This document shows, piece after piece, positions 9,637-18,992 of a stretch of 64,000 nucleotides of DNA. Source of the stretch: Planctomycetota bacterium. Lineage in GTDB: Bacteria > Planctomycetota > Planctomycetia > Pirellulales > Pirellulaceae. Each line of letters begins with the position of its first letter. Position 1 is the stretch's first letter. The stretch spans positions 1-64,000 of the forward strand of contig CAUJHS010000063.1 of NCBI GenBank assembly GCA_963204915.1, in the 5' to 3' direction. A program made the position numbers and the translations under genes. The notes beneath the pieces are model-generated. The model ran no database searches and was not told the origin of the DNA. It was given only the letters and a program-made list of their open reading frames with translations.

Positions 9637-10764
9637 TTACTTCGGTTGCACTCGGCCGATGCCGAATTGATCGCCAGCAAGCACCGCATCCCGCCCACGA
9701 AAGTGGAGTTCGACCATTTTCTCGCTTTGAACCGCGGCGCCGGTTTCGTCGGCAAGTGTTGCAACAACTTGTCGCGTCGCAACGTCAATTACCTCGCCGG
9801 TCGATGGCCACGCGTGCTTTCCATCCAGGCAAAAGGTGATCCAACCTGGCTCGTCGCGCAGTTTTACGTTGGCAATTTGCTTGGGCGGCATGACCGTGGC
9901 GTCGAAAACATGCATGCGCTGGTTCGCGGCGTCGCAAACCCAAAGTTCCTTTTCATCGGGTGTCAAACCAATTCCATGGCTCGGACAACCGTGTCGTTTG
10001 ATCGGACCTTTTTGAAATCCTTGGACTTCGACTCGGTGCAGCTTTTCGCGCGTTGTAAGGTCGCCTACTTCAAAGCCCAATAAATCGTTCACGTTCACAA
10101 AACACAAAGTTTGTTGTCCATTCACGGTAAACGGTCGAACGGGTGCACTGAACGGACCGACCTGCGCCGTCAAGGTATGCGTGGTCGTCTCTGCGACACC
10201 CAGCCACGGCGACCGCAACCCCGCAAGATAGACATGTTTTCCATTTGGACCATACACCGTATTGTGAGCGCCCGACATCGGCGTGATCTTGGCGACAACT
10301 TCGCCCGAAATAGCATTTAGCACGTGCCAGTGGTCTTTCTCCAACGACGGCAAGTAGATGACCTGCCCGTTGGGCGAAATCGCCATCCGATCGCAACCAC
10401 CCTCGTAACGTTGCTCCCACAACAGTTGGTTCTTCGCCAGGTCTAAGCACTGCAGCGTCTCTAATGTGCTGACGTATAAGCGGTCCGTCTCTTCACTCGC
10501 GCAAATGCCTTTAACGTTCATCGGTTTACCCGAGCGGTCGAGTCCGCCCAGCGGGATTCGCTGCACGAACCGGTAATCGGCGTCAATGTCGAACACCAAT
10601 AAGCCGTGTCCTCCATATTCCAGATAATTTCGAATCCCTGGGGTTGCGACGTACAACAATCGCCGCGTTTGTGGCGTTGCGTCGTCGGCGAAAGTTGCTG
10701 TCGCGCACGCCAAGCCAACTAGTACCAAAACGAGCGGAAACGCTCGTTGCAGGCGCGATTGCAT
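9637..10764 (-). CDS. Secreted YVTN-type beta-propeller protein
   Basis: The 375-residue product has a signal peptide (residues 1 to about 27, ending CATATFAD) and repeated propeller blades with the pattern 'xLYVxT...LxxDIxxxx', for example RLLYVATPG, RLYVSTLETLQCLDLAK, ELWVCDAANQRMHVFDA. Proteins of this type (YncE/lactonase-like fold) bind ligands or partners, and activity cannot be read from sequence. I chose the ATG at 10762-10764 because AGGAG lies 7 bases upstream and a signal peptide follows directly. It follows the asparaginase gene by 56 bases on the same strand, so the two are probably one operon. Confidence 0.75.
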   Translation of the reverse strand: MQSRLQRAFPLVLVLVGLACATATFADDATPQTRRLLYVATPGIRNYLEYGGHGLLVFDIDADYRFVQRIPLGGLDRSGKPMNVKGICASEETDRLYVSTLETLQCLDLAKNQLLWEQRYEGGCDRMAISPNGQVIYLPSLEKDHWHVLNAISGEVVAKITPMSGAHNTVYGPNGKHVYLAGLRSPWLGVAETTTHTLTAQVGPFSAPVRPFTVNGQQTLCFVNVNDLLGFEVGDLTTREKLHRVEVQGFQKGPIKRHGCPSHGIGLTPDEKELWVCDAANQRMHVFDATVMPPKQIANVKLRDEPGWITFCLDGKHAWPSTGEVIDVATRQVVATLADETGAAVQSEKMVELHFRGRDAVLAGDQFGIGRVQPK

Positions 10765-10820
10765 GATGTACTCCTGGTAAAGAAAACGGAAAATTGCCTC
10801 GATGGCAGGCAACGGGCGCG

Positions 10821-11813
10821 TCACTCTTTTGCGCTCAAGCTGACCGTGAAGCGTCCTTGCGAGTCGGCGGCGGCTCGCGCCATCCCGGCCGTGTTAAAGT
10901 CCATCACGATCTTGCCATGGCGATCGACGGCAATGACGCCGCCACTGTCCTTGGGCAATGTTTTCTGAATCACGTGGGCAACGGCGTCTTCCAGAGATGC
11001 GTTCTGGTACGCCATTCTCGCCGAAATGTCATAGGCTATGGCGTTACGAATAAAAAGCTCTCCGACGCCCGTGCAGCTAACGGCGCACGTGGTGTTGTCG
11101 GCGTAGGTCCCGGCGCCAATAATCGGCGAGTCTCCAATTCGGCCAAAGCGTTTGTTCGTCAAGCCGCCTGTCGATGTTCCCGCAGCAAGGTTGCCATGTC
11201 GATCGAGTGCGGCGCATCCCACGGTGCCCATGTGCGCATCGGTTTTCGCTGAATTCTCGGCCTGTTTGGCGCGATTCAATCGCTCGCGTTGGAACGGCGT
11301 TGAGAAGTAATCTTGCGGAACCAGTTCGACCCCCATTTCCTTAGCAAACCGATCGGCGCCCTCGCTCGCCAGCAACACATGGCGAGTTTTGGTCATTACC
11401 AGTCGCGCCAGAGAGATTGGGTTCTTCACCGTACGCACCCCGGCCACGGCGCCGCACGCCCGGTCTCGACCATCCATAATGGAAGCATCGAGTTCATGCC
11501 CTCCGTCGGCATTGAAAACGGCTCCGCGCCCGGCGTTAAACTGCGGTTCGTCTTCCAAATGACGAATCACTTTTTCGACCGCATCTAAACTCGTTCCGCC
11601 GCCCTTAAGCACTTCGACGCCCAATTCCAGCGCCTCGCGTAACGCAGTCGTGCGCGCCACGCGAGCTTCTTCGGAAAGTTCGGCCGGATCGTCGCCCGCG
11701 CCGCCGTGAATCACAATCGCATAATCCATTGGTTGAGGCTCATCGCCAAGCAAATCGCCGGCCTTTGCAAGGAGGATCCAAGCACACCACACGCCAATCA
11801 GTATGCGGGTCAT
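10821..11813 (-). CDS. Isoaspartyl peptidase / plant-type L-asparaginase precursor
   Basis: This is a 330-residue N-terminal-nucleophile hydrolase. The family is made as a precursor that cleaves itself before a threonine, which becomes the catalytic residue. Here that is Thr197 in [11 protein letters not shown], followed by the substrate loop [12 protein letters not shown] and IGAGTYADN. Earlier hallmarks are VIHGGAG (about 35-40) and the FNAGRGAVF block. The enzyme removes isoaspartyl-type dipeptides or hydrolyses asparagine. The start (ATG 11811-11813) gives a hydrophobic leader ([19 protein letters not shown]), so export is likely. It is first in a two-gene unit with the propeller protein downstream. 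Confidence 0.88.
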   Translation of the reverse strand: MTRILIGVWCAWILLAKAGDLLGDEPQPMDYAIVIHGGAGDDPAELSEEARVARTTALREALELGVEVLKGGGTSLDAVEKVIRHLEDEPQFNAGRGAVFNADGGHELDASIMDGRDRACGAVAGVRTVKNPISLARLVMTKTRHVLLASEGADRFAKEMGVELVPQDYFSTPFQRERLNRAKQAENSAKTDAHMGTVGCAALDRHGNLAAGTSTGGLTNKRFGRIGDSPIIGAGTYADNTTCAVSCTGVGELFIRNAIAYDISARMAYQNASLEDAVAHVIQKTLPKDSGGVIAVDRHGKIVMDFNTAGMARAAADSQGRFTVSLSAKE

Positions 11814-11957
11814 AGGTTGCAACCGTCGGTCCAAGTAAATGGTACGCACATCATGCGAGAGGATCCCGCGCGATCCCAAGTCCGTAAAAGTCTAAACGAC
11901 CTAAGCGCCGCTGAGGAGCGGTTCCGTTGCCGCCGAGAGAGTTTTGCGGACGATGAG

Positions 11958-12860
11958 TCAGGAACCGCCATAATTGATTTCGGCCCACAACATGAGCATG
12001 CTCATTCCATTGAGCAGCAAATGCACGGTCATCGACGGGGCTAACCGATGCGTTTGCCGGTACAAATAGCCGAGTCCCAGCGCGAGTACAAACAACGGAA
12101 TTGGATCTGGGCCGTGGCCGAGATGCAATAATGCGAATACTGCAGCACTCACGAAGATCGGCCAGTACGGAGCTTGCTCCGGATCGCTCGGCATGATGTC
12201 GTTTTCAACCGGTTGACCGAGCGGTGCTTCGACGCGACGCGGCTTTTCTAACCACCCCTGCAACAGTACGCGGAAAATCAATTCTTCAAACAAGGGGGCC
12301 ACAATCACCGCGATGAACACACTCGCCACAAACAACCACGGATGTGAATGATCGCGCAACATCATGATGAGGGGATGCTCCGACGGCATCCATTGAACGA
12401 GCGCGGCCTGAATCACCAGTACGGGAAGCGCCAACATAAAAAACGCCACCACGCCGATCCGCACGTCGTTCGCCAGTTGCACGAGAGACCAGCCTATGTC
12501 GCCTGAGTTTGCATGCGTGCGAATCACAATTCCCAACACGGCGAGCACCCCGGTTGCGAGATTCGCGGCGCCTTGCGCAAGCAACAGGGCGGTCAGTTGA
12601 TCGGCCGACGCATCTTCCAGTGAAATCGGGCCTCCGCCCAACCATTGGCGAAGTAACACGCCAGCCGCCGCTTGCGTAATCAGGTACGTGGCGAATACCG
12701 CGAGCAGATCAAGCAATGTCCACGGGACGGGGCGACGCGGTTCATAGGGCAAAAGCGGTTCTCCGCGACGCCACGCGGCCAAAGCGTTCAGCCATCCGGT
12801 TAAACCGAAAACGAGCAGCGCCAGGAAGGCGGCCGCCGCCAACTGCACATGGAGCGGCAT
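11958..12860 (-). CDS. CPBP-family intramembrane glutamic endopeptidase
   Basis: The 300-residue multi-pass membrane protein has the Abi/CPBP (Rce1-like) protease signature. The first motif is EELIFR with Glu192, Glu193 and Arg197. The second is FALLHLGHG with Phe242 and His246. The third is HLLLN with His280 and Asn284. These residues form the catalytic site of the type II CAAX protease family. About eight hydrophobic segments are visible. Its bacterial substrates are mostly unknown. It starts 4 bases after the pgsA stop, so the two membrane-protein genes are translationally coupled. Confidence 0.88.
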   Translation of the reverse strand: MPLHVQLAAAAFLALLVFGLTGWLNALAAWRRGEPLLPYEPRRPVPWTLLDLLAVFATYLITQAAAGVLLRQWLGGGPISLEDASADQLTALLLAQGAANLATGVLAVLGIVIRTHANSGDIGWSLVQLANDVRIGVVAFFMLALPVLVIQAALVQWMPSEHPLIMMLRDHSHPWLFVASVFIAVIVAPLFEELIFRVLLQGWLEKPRRVEAPLGQPVENDIMPSDPEQAPYWPIFVSAAVFALLHLGHGPDPIPLFVLALGLGYLYRQTHRLAPSMTVHLLLNGMSMLMLWAEINYGGS

Positions 12861-12864
12861 GAAG

Positions 12865-13476
12865 TCAGTCTGCCTCGCGTAGGAACTTCAACGCCGCCAA
12901 AACGTACCCGGCTCCGGAATAAATCGTCAGCAACACGGCCGACCAGATCGAAGCGTGCAGTCCCCAGTACAGCCAACCGGGAAGTTCGAAGGCCACGGTT
13001 TCTTTGCGTGTATGCAATACAATCAGCGCCGCAAGACTGGCCACAACCGCGGCGCATTGGAACACCATTTTCAACTTGCCGGCCTTACTCGCGGAAAAGT
13101 CGCCGCCACTTTGCTCGATAAAGCCTCGCAACGCCGTTACGAGCATTTCTCGGGCTACAACCACCACCGCCATCCAGCCCTTGATTTCCGAATCGGGCTC
13201 CGCGGCCAGCATGATGAATGTGCCACAGATGATGATTTTATCGACAAACGGATCGAAAATGCGCCCCAACTTCGTAACCTGCCCGTACTTTCGGGCCCAA
13301 TAGCCGTCAATCCAATCGGTCGACGCGGCAATCAAAAACACGATCATTGCCGACCGGTAGAATTGCAAAGGGATGAGTACAAACACGGCCACCGCCAGCA
13401 ACAAACGCAGCAGTGTCAGTTGATTGGGCACGTTAAACAACGTACGGCGTATGTCTTCTTGCGCGGCAACGGTCAT
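12865..13476 (-). CDS. pgsA: CDP-diacylglycerol-glycerol-3-phosphate 3-phosphatidyltransferase
   Basis: The 203-residue membrane enzyme makes phosphatidylglycerol-phosphate from CDP-diacylglycerol and glycerol-3-phosphate. The full CDP-alcohol phosphotransferase motif is present: Asp54, Asp57-Gly58, Ala61-Arg62, Gly71, Asp75 and Asp79, with exact spacing. The region around NVPNQLTLLRLLLA is typical of PgsA rather than of phosphatidylserine synthase. The ATG at 13474-13476 was chosen because the longer frame adds 17 unsupported residues. It leads a two-gene unit with the CPBP protease. Confidence 0.9.
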   Translation of the reverse strand: MTVAAQEDIRRTLFNVPNQLTLLRLLLAVAVFVLIPLQFYRSAMIVFLIAASTDWIDGYWARKYGQVTKLGRIFDPFVDKIIICGTFIMLAAEPDSEIKGWMAVVVVAREMLVTALRGFIEQSGGDFSASKAGKLKMVFQCAAVVASLAALIVLHTRKETVAFELPGWLYWGLHASIWSAVLLTIYSGAGYVLAALKFLREAD

Positions 13477-13594
13477 GCAACGGTCCGAAAGCCGTAAAAA
13501 AGTGGTTCCGCACGGTCCGCCGTCCACATGGAGTCGGCATTCGTCGGCATGTACTCAGCATACCCGTTTGCAACGGTTTTGATAATCGGGCCGA

Positions 13595-13615
13595 CATTTG
13601 CAATTGGCGCAAATG
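13595..13615. promoter_or_regulatory. Inverted repeat in pgsA/fliG divergent spacer
   Basis: CATTTGC and GCAAATG are perfect 7-bp arms around a 7-base centre, between the divergently transcribed pgsA and fliG. The geometry suits a dimeric repressor site. No matching promoter elements were convincing. Confidence 0.3.
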
Positions 13616-13751
13616 CCGCAATGGCACCGGAATCGCCGGGTGGACCAGGGAAACTTTCAACTGTAAATGCGCGTTAGCGAATGCGTCGATGACTTACGAT
13701 GCGCGCCGTCGCGCGTCGCAAATGTCGACCACTTGCTCCACGAATTTGGCC

Positions 13752-14759
13752 ATGCCGGTTCACGCCACGAATATTCGCAAGGCTGCAGTCCTGCTGACGA
13801 GCTTGCCGGCCGAAGAAGCCGCCAACCTGCTCAAAAGACTAAAGCCCAAGCAAGTCGAGGCGGTCTCGGTTGAGATCGCGCGTCTGGGCGCCACGGCCAG
13901 TGATGAGCAAGAAGCCATTATCACGGAGTTCGCCGAATCAAACCCCAACGCGCTTGGTGGCGAAGCGGGCGGACTCGATGTCGCCCAAGCGCTCGTCGAA
14001 AAGGCGCTGGGCAAAAACGCCCGAGAAACCCTCGACAACGTCAAGCAATCGCTCGATGCGCTCCCGTTTGGCTTTCTCAAACGCGTGGATCCTGAAAACC
14101 TGCTGACGTTCGTTATCGACGAACATCCGCAAACCATCGCCCTGGTGTTGTCTCACTTGCCGCCAGCGTATGGCGCGGAAATCATCTCCGGACTACCCAC
14201 CGAGCGTCAACTCTCGGTGATCCGGCGCATCGCCAATATGGGGCAAACGAGTCCCGAGGTCATCGAAGCGGTGGAGCGCGGACTGGAGCATCGCATGGCA
14301 AGCGTCATGAGTCAGTCCAGCACGAACAAGGCCGGCGGCGTTGATTCCGTCGCCGAAATCCTCAATGTTACCGATCGGACGACGGAGAAGGCGCTCCTGG
14401 AGAATTTGGCGCAAGAAGACCCCGACCTGGTCGAGGAAATTCGCCGGTTAATGTTCGTATTTGACGACATTATCAAGATTGGGGACAAAGACATTCAAAC
14501 GATTCTGAAGAACGTTGAAAGCGCCCAGTGGGCCTTGGCGCTTAAACGCGCTTCGGAAGAACTCAAGGGGAAAATCCTGGGCAACATGTCGCAGCGCGCC
14601 GCCGATATGTTGCGCGAGGAAATGGAGTACCTCGGTCCGGTTCGCGCCTCGGAAGTCGAGGCGGTTCAACAACAAATCGTCGATGTGATTCGGAAGTTGG
14701 AAGACCTCGGGCAACTCACGCTAAGCGCGGGATCCGACGAGGACGAGTTCATTCAGTAA
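13752..14759 (+). CDS. fliG: Flagellar motor switch protein FliG
   Basis: FliG sits on the cytoplasmic face of the flagellar basal body and transmits stator torque to the rotor. The product is 335 residues from the ATG at 13752, the usual family length. It shows the N-terminal ATNIRKAAVLLTSLP block, the middle-domain motif EHPQTIALVLSHLP, the armadillo/hinge region, and a C-terminal charged torque helix around RASEELKGKILGNMSQRA. Two upstream in-frame starts (13689, 13722) exist; none has a good Shine-Dalgarno, and I chose the one matching family N-termini. No other flagellar gene is adjacent, so this is an isolated copy. It converges on the Hsp70-like gene. Confidence 0.9.
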   Translation: MPVHATNIRKAAVLLTSLPAEEAANLLKRLKPKQVEAVSVEIARLGATASDEQEAIITEFAESNPNALGGEAGGLDVAQALVEKALGKNARETLDNVKQSLDALPFGFLKRVDPENLLTFVIDEHPQTIALVLSHLPPAYGAEIISGLPTERQLSVIRRIANMGQTSPEVIEAVERGLEHRMASVMSQSSTNKAGGVDSVAEILNVTDRTTEKALLENLAQEDPDLVEEIRRLMFVFDDIIKIGDKDIQTILKNVESAQWALALKRASEELKGKILGNMSQRAADMLREEMEYLGPVRASEVEAVQQQIVDVIRKLEDLGQLTLSAGSDEDEFIQ

Positions 14760-14808
14760 TCCGCGGCCGCGGCGCGTCTCGAATGCGTCGCGAGGGATGG
14801 ATCGGACG

Positions 14809-17646
14809 TCAGTCCGCCAAGCGCAGCCCCTTGGGCAACGCCTCGCCGAACACGCGGTTCTGCTCCTCGGTGTCGAGCGACCCGCCCGTGCGAACTAACT
14901 CGATGAGATGCGGCGACGCACGACGGCTCTCCAACCAGGACAGCGCTTCCTCACGTTTACCCTCCGACACATCGCGATAACGATCGCCCGTTTTGCGCGC
15001 CATTTGCATTACCGCGAGGGTGAACATCGGTTCGTCGGCTTCATGTTGAAATAATCGCTCGAGCCACGCTTGCGCCGCCTTCGGCGTAACGACCGTATTG
15101 AGCGGACCATACATCGGGACGCGAGCGCCAAGACGCCCCAGCGCCCAGGCAAGCGCTCCGCGGATCGGATCCCACTTGCGGCGAGTTAAGAGGTCGGAAA
15201 TCATGTCGCCAAGTTCACGTTTGACGTCAACGTCAAGCCATTCCAGTGAACCGAGCAATCGCCAAAGTTCGGGCGTTTCTTGCGGAGCAATATCGAACTC
15301 GCCGCCGCGCCCACGTCCCGTGGTCATCCGTTTGTGCATGGCGCGGAGCGAAGCGAGCAACGGATCGGCCAGGGCGCGTTGTTGCCCCGCGTTGAGTCCG
15401 CCGCCGATGCGACGCCACAAAATCCAAGATTCATTCCGGCTTGTCGGCGAAGGATGGTACAGCTTTCCTTGTAACAGTCGCCAGGTTTGTGCTACGCGCC
15501 AGTCATCGGCCGCGAGCCCGTAGCCAGGCCGTAGCGCATAACCGAGCAAATTCAGCCACCTCGCTTCGTGAGCCGGACTTTTTCGTCGTCCGGCGTCAAG
15601 GCTGACGAGTTCTTCCCAGATGCGTCGCAGGAGCGACGTAGGCCATTCTTCGCGGCTCATGGCGGTCGCCTCGGACAGACGCTTCATCAAGCTGCGCGGA
15701 TCGGCGGCGCCTTCCTGCGCAAAGACTTCGTGCATTCGTTGCCGACACTCGTCCCACAGCGATTCGTCCAGCATGCCCTCGGCCTCGGCGGCCGATTGAT
15801 GCGCCGTGACATCGGTTTGCGTGGCGCTCCGAATGTCAAACTGCAACCGCCAATTTCTTTCGCCGCCCACTTCACTGCACCAAACATCGAGCACGCCGAT
15901 TTCGAGTAGTCGGGCGTGCAGTTCAACGTCAATGGCGCCACGCTCCGACTTGCGACGCGTGCGCAACACGGTGCGAATTGGCGGCAAAGGGGTCATCTGT
16001 TCGCGGTCCACGGCGACGAGTTGCCCGGGTTGGTCGGTCAATCGAACGCTGGAGTAGTACAGAGGGAACTCAATGGGTTGGCCCACGAGTAAGTGAAACC
16101 GGCGATTGGCCAAACGCACTTCGCGTCCTGGCTCGACGCCTGCGGGCGCCAGACAAACGGCGACGTGTTCGTCGCTTTCGACGCCGACGTAATACGTTCG
16201 GGCGAGCCCCGCCGCGATGCGCACGCCCTCGCCGCGGCGCACCATGCCATAGTACGCCGCGCCATGGGCGACGGCCAAATCCAATCGTTCGTTCTCCAAA
16301 ACCAGCGGCGTCCAATCGGGCGCCTCGGCGCAGAACCAGCCAGTTAGCACTTCCAGTAACCGAGTTCGCAAGATCGGCGATGCGAAAAATCCACCGTTAA
16401 ATAGGACGATGTCCGGCCGAGCCGGATCGTGGGTTTGCGCATCTTCCTCACCCAAGGCGCTATGGCGGTGGGCCGTAAGAAACGCCGCCAAATGGCGCGA
16501 AATCGCGGCATCGGGTGCGAAGGGAAGGCCAAACTCTTGAAATCCCGATTGTCGGCCGCGAGGTTTTTCTTCCAGTTGACATTGTGGCAAAAAGCCCTCC
16601 ATGAGTTGCTGGCGAACTTCCTCGCGGTTCACTTCGATTTGACGTCCGCCCCCCAACAGTCGAGCACCCGAGCCCGGAAGATGAACCGTCGCCGATTCGG
16701 GAGCATGACTTGCCAGCAGCGTTTCTTTAACCTGGCGACACAAACGAACCAGGGCCGCCCATTGCCGCGCCGTGAGTTTTTCATGCGTCGCGAATTTGGG
16801 CTCCAAGCGGTGCGCCAGCGCCAGGTCGAGGTTGTCTCCTCCTAAGAGCAAATGGTCGCCCACGGCGACACGATGGAATTGAACCTCCCCGGCCTCGGTA
16901 CGTCGCACGCGAATCAAGGTGAAGTCCGACGTCCCGCCGCCAATATCGCACACCAGAATTTTTTGCCCCGGCGAAACCAGCGTTTCCCAGTTCTCAGCGT
17001 GCTTGTTAATCCAGGCGTAAAAGGCCGCTTGCGGTTCTTCGATAAGCACTACTCGCGGCAGTCCCGCCGCCGCAGCCGCGCGAATCGTCAGTTCACGCGC
17101 CACCTCGTCAAATGACGCCGGCAACGTCAGTATGACGTCTTGCTTGGCGAGCCGATCGTTCGGGAAGCGGTGATCCCACGCTTCACGCATGTGCCGCAAA
17201 TACCGCGCGCTGGCCTCAACGGGAGAGAGTTTTTGCACATCCTCCACGTCGTGCCAAGGCAACAGCGCCGCAGTGCGGTCAACGCCCGTATGGCATAACC
17301 AAGACTTCGCCGAGGCGATCAATCGTCCTGGCGACAAAGCGCCATGATTTCTAGCGAAAAACCCAACCGTCGTACGCGGCGCGTCCTGGCTCCAAGGCAA
17401 ACGAAGGGCATCCGGGGTAAACTCGCTTGGGGCGGCTTCATAGTGAAAGGACGGAAGGGTCTCACGCACCTCGATTACGCCCGCTTCGACCAACTGCGGG
17501 ATCTCGAACGTCCGCACGGTCCACGGCGATTCGTGCGTATCGACATACGCGACGGCCGAATTGGTCGTGCCCAGGTCGATTCCCACGACAAACCGGCTAG
17601 GCGGTTCATCGAACAACAGGGAAGGATTTGACGCTTCATTAGCCAT
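14809..17646 (-). CDS. Hsp70-family (DnaK-like) protein with long C-terminal extension
   Basis: The product is 945 residues. The N-terminal actin-like ATPase domain has the phosphate-1 loop GIDLGTTNSAVAYV (about residues 21-34), LTLPASFDEVARELTIRAA, LIEEPQAAFYAW, and the phosphate-2 loop VCDIGGGTSDFTLIRV. The canonical DnaK substrate-binding domain is not recognisable. The second half is a long, mostly helical region, probably the DUF3731-type domain found in this Hsp70 subgroup. Such proteins occur in proteobacteria and planctomycetes and their clients are unknown. The ATG at 17644-17646 has GGGAG 6 bases upstream; the longer open frame to 17793 was rejected. It follows eboE by 94 bases on the same strand. 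Confidence 0.85.
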   Translation of the reverse strand: MANEASNPSLLFDEPPSRFVVGIDLGTTNSAVAYVDTHESPWTVRTFEIPQLVEAGVIEVRETLPSFHYEAAPSEFTPDALRLPWSQDAPRTTVGFFARNHGALSPGRLIASAKSWLCHTGVDRTAALLPWHDVEDVQKLSPVEASARYLRHMREAWDHRFPNDRLAKQDVILTLPASFDEVARELTIRAAAAAGLPRVVLIEEPQAAFYAWINKHAENWETLVSPGQKILVCDIGGGTSDFTLIRVRRTEAGEVQFHRVAVGDHLLLGGDNLDLALAHRLEPKFATHEKLTARQWAALVRLCRQVKETLLASHAPESATVHLPGSGARLLGGGRQIEVNREEVRQQLMEGFLPQCQLEEKPRGRQSGFQEFGLPFAPDAAISRHLAAFLTAHRHSALGEEDAQTHDPARPDIVLFNGGFFASPILRTRLLEVLTGWFCAEAPDWTPLVLENERLDLAVAHGAAYYGMVRRGEGVRIAAGLARTYYVGVESDEHVAVCLAPAGVEPGREVRLANRRFHLLVGQPIEFPLYYSSVRLTDQPGQLVAVDREQMTPLPPIRTVLRTRRKSERGAIDVELHARLLEIGVLDVWCSEVGGERNWRLQFDIRSATQTDVTAHQSAAEAEGMLDESLWDECRQRMHEVFAQEGAADPRSLMKRLSEATAMSREEWPTSLLRRIWEELVSLDAGRRKSPAHEARWLNLLGYALRPGYGLAADDWRVAQTWRLLQGKLYHPSPTSRNESWILWRRIGGGLNAGQQRALADPLLASLRAMHKRMTTGRGRGGEFDIAPQETPELWRLLGSLEWLDVDVKRELGDMISDLLTRRKWDPIRGALAWALGRLGARVPMYGPLNTVVTPKAAQAWLERLFQHEADEPMFTLAVMQMARKTGDRYRDVSEGKREEALSWLESRRASPHLIELVRTGGSLDTEEQNRVFGEALPKGLRLAD

Positions 17647-17740
17647 GCGCGCGCTCCCGGCGACTCGACCTCCTATTGTACGCGGTCCGGACCGCGCGGG
17701 CAGCGAGTACGTCGCGCGGTTTGCTCGGGCAAGGAACGCC

Positions 17741-18904
17741 TCAACCCGTGAGCGAGGCGAGCGCTCCGTCGAACCACCGCAACTCTTCCGCAATGCCGTC
17801 CGCCAAGTGCGGTTGTTTCAAATCCTCCGGCAACACGCTCCAGGCGTACGTTTCCACTTCAAAGTGTTTCACGTGTGAGCGATCGCGCGCGGCCACGAGG
17901 CAGCTCAGGATATCGCTTTGCGTCGTCGCCAAATGTCCAAAATGGCTCAGATACACGGGCACGTGAAAATGAATGCGCCAATCGCCCGATGCCGCCTCTC
18001 GGTCGGAGTGGGCCGCCAACGCGAGCGGCAAATCCTCAAAGAACTGCTCACCCTCGCGAGCCTGGATCACGGTCTGATGCAAGTAACGATCTTCGGCAAA
18101 ACGAGCGAGTTGATCGAGCGCGCCGCGGCGTTCGTCGGAGTTCATCCGGTCGAGCGGAACATGAATGGCTGCAGAGACCTGCACTTTTCCCACGGCGATG
18201 CCTGCCGCCTGGTATCGAACGAATACCTCGTCTTGTGTTTCGAACATGACCGAGGCGTGACACACATCGTGACACACCCGCAAATGCCTTCGGATTGCCG
18301 CTTCATTACCTTGTGGAAGCAGGTAACCTTCAAAAAACTGCACAACATCCTTCGAACGCTGGAGGCAACAACCCGGCTCCGGCTCCAGACAGATCGTTAT
18401 CGTTCGACCTTCCTCGCGCTCCAATCGCGCCAGGAGTTCTGCGACTTCCGCCAAATGTTGCGCGGCGAGCCGCCATTGCGCGTCGGTCGGTTGCGGGTGG
18501 TTCCAGGCAATGGGTAATGTTGAAATGGAGCCTTCCATACCCGGAGGCAACAGGGCATGCTGGACGCGAATGAGATCGAACGTGTAGTCCCGTCGCGACG
18601 GCTCCCACCACGTGGGATGGTACACACGGTGTTTCACGACCGGTTGGTGAAAGTCGCCGTACGGAAAGCCGTTTAGGGTGAACGGTAATAAACCCACGTC
18701 GTTTAACCACGCGCGGGCTTCTTCGAGGCCTTCGGTTAAGAGTTGCCGCGCCGCATCGGCCGCAAGCCACAAACCGACACCCATCGTCGTGTGGGGTCGA
18801 ACTGCTTGTTTCACCGCCAGCGCGTGGCGTTCTAAATTGGCGCGCGCGGTTTCCCACGTCGGGCCGGCATGCACATTGGTGCAATAACCAACTTGAAGTT
18901 CCAT
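17741..18904 (-). CDS. eboE: EboE-like TIM-barrel protein
   Basis: The 387-residue product resembles the 'metabolite traffic protein EboE' family, a xylose-isomerase-like TIM barrel. Typical landmarks are the start GYCTNVHAGPTWETARANLE, then GVGLWLAADAARQLL, TLNGFPYGDFH, and later CHDVCHASVMFE with putative metal ligands. In known ebo clusters (cyanobacteria and others) EboE works with EboA, B, C, D and F in exporting or placing secondary metabolites such as scytonemin precursors. None of those partners is present here, so the role is open. The start at 18902-18904 gives the family N-terminus; the Shine-Dalgarno is weak. Confidence 0.78.
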   Translation of the reverse strand: MELQVGYCTNVHAGPTWETARANLERHALAVKQAVRPHTTMGVGLWLAADAARQLLTEGLEEARAWLNDVGLLPFTLNGFPYGDFHQPVVKHRVYHPTWWEPSRRDYTFDLIRVQHALLPPGMEGSISTLPIAWNHPQPTDAQWRLAAQHLAEVAELLARLEREEGRTITICLEPEPGCCLQRSKDVVQFFEGYLLPQGNEAAIRRHLRVCHDVCHASVMFETQDEVFVRYQAAGIAVGKVQVSAAIHVPLDRMNSDERRGALDQLARFAEDRYLHQTVIQAREGEQFFEDLPLALAAHSDREAASGDWRIHFHVPVYLSHFGHLATTQSDILSCLVAARDRSHVKHFEVETYAWSVLPEDLKQPHLADGIAEELRWFDGALASLTG

Positions 18905-18992
18905 GAGGTACGAATCGGTTCGAGAGTTTTCGCGAACGGAGGCAACCGCGGCGCTTCGGCCGCGAACGGCGTTCATAGGTAGAAACACAATT

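Noticed and set aside
14761-14772. CCGCGGCCGCGG palindrome between fliG and the Hsp70-like gene
   Set aside because: It has no loop or T-tract and is probably only a short GC-rich palindrome, not a terminator.
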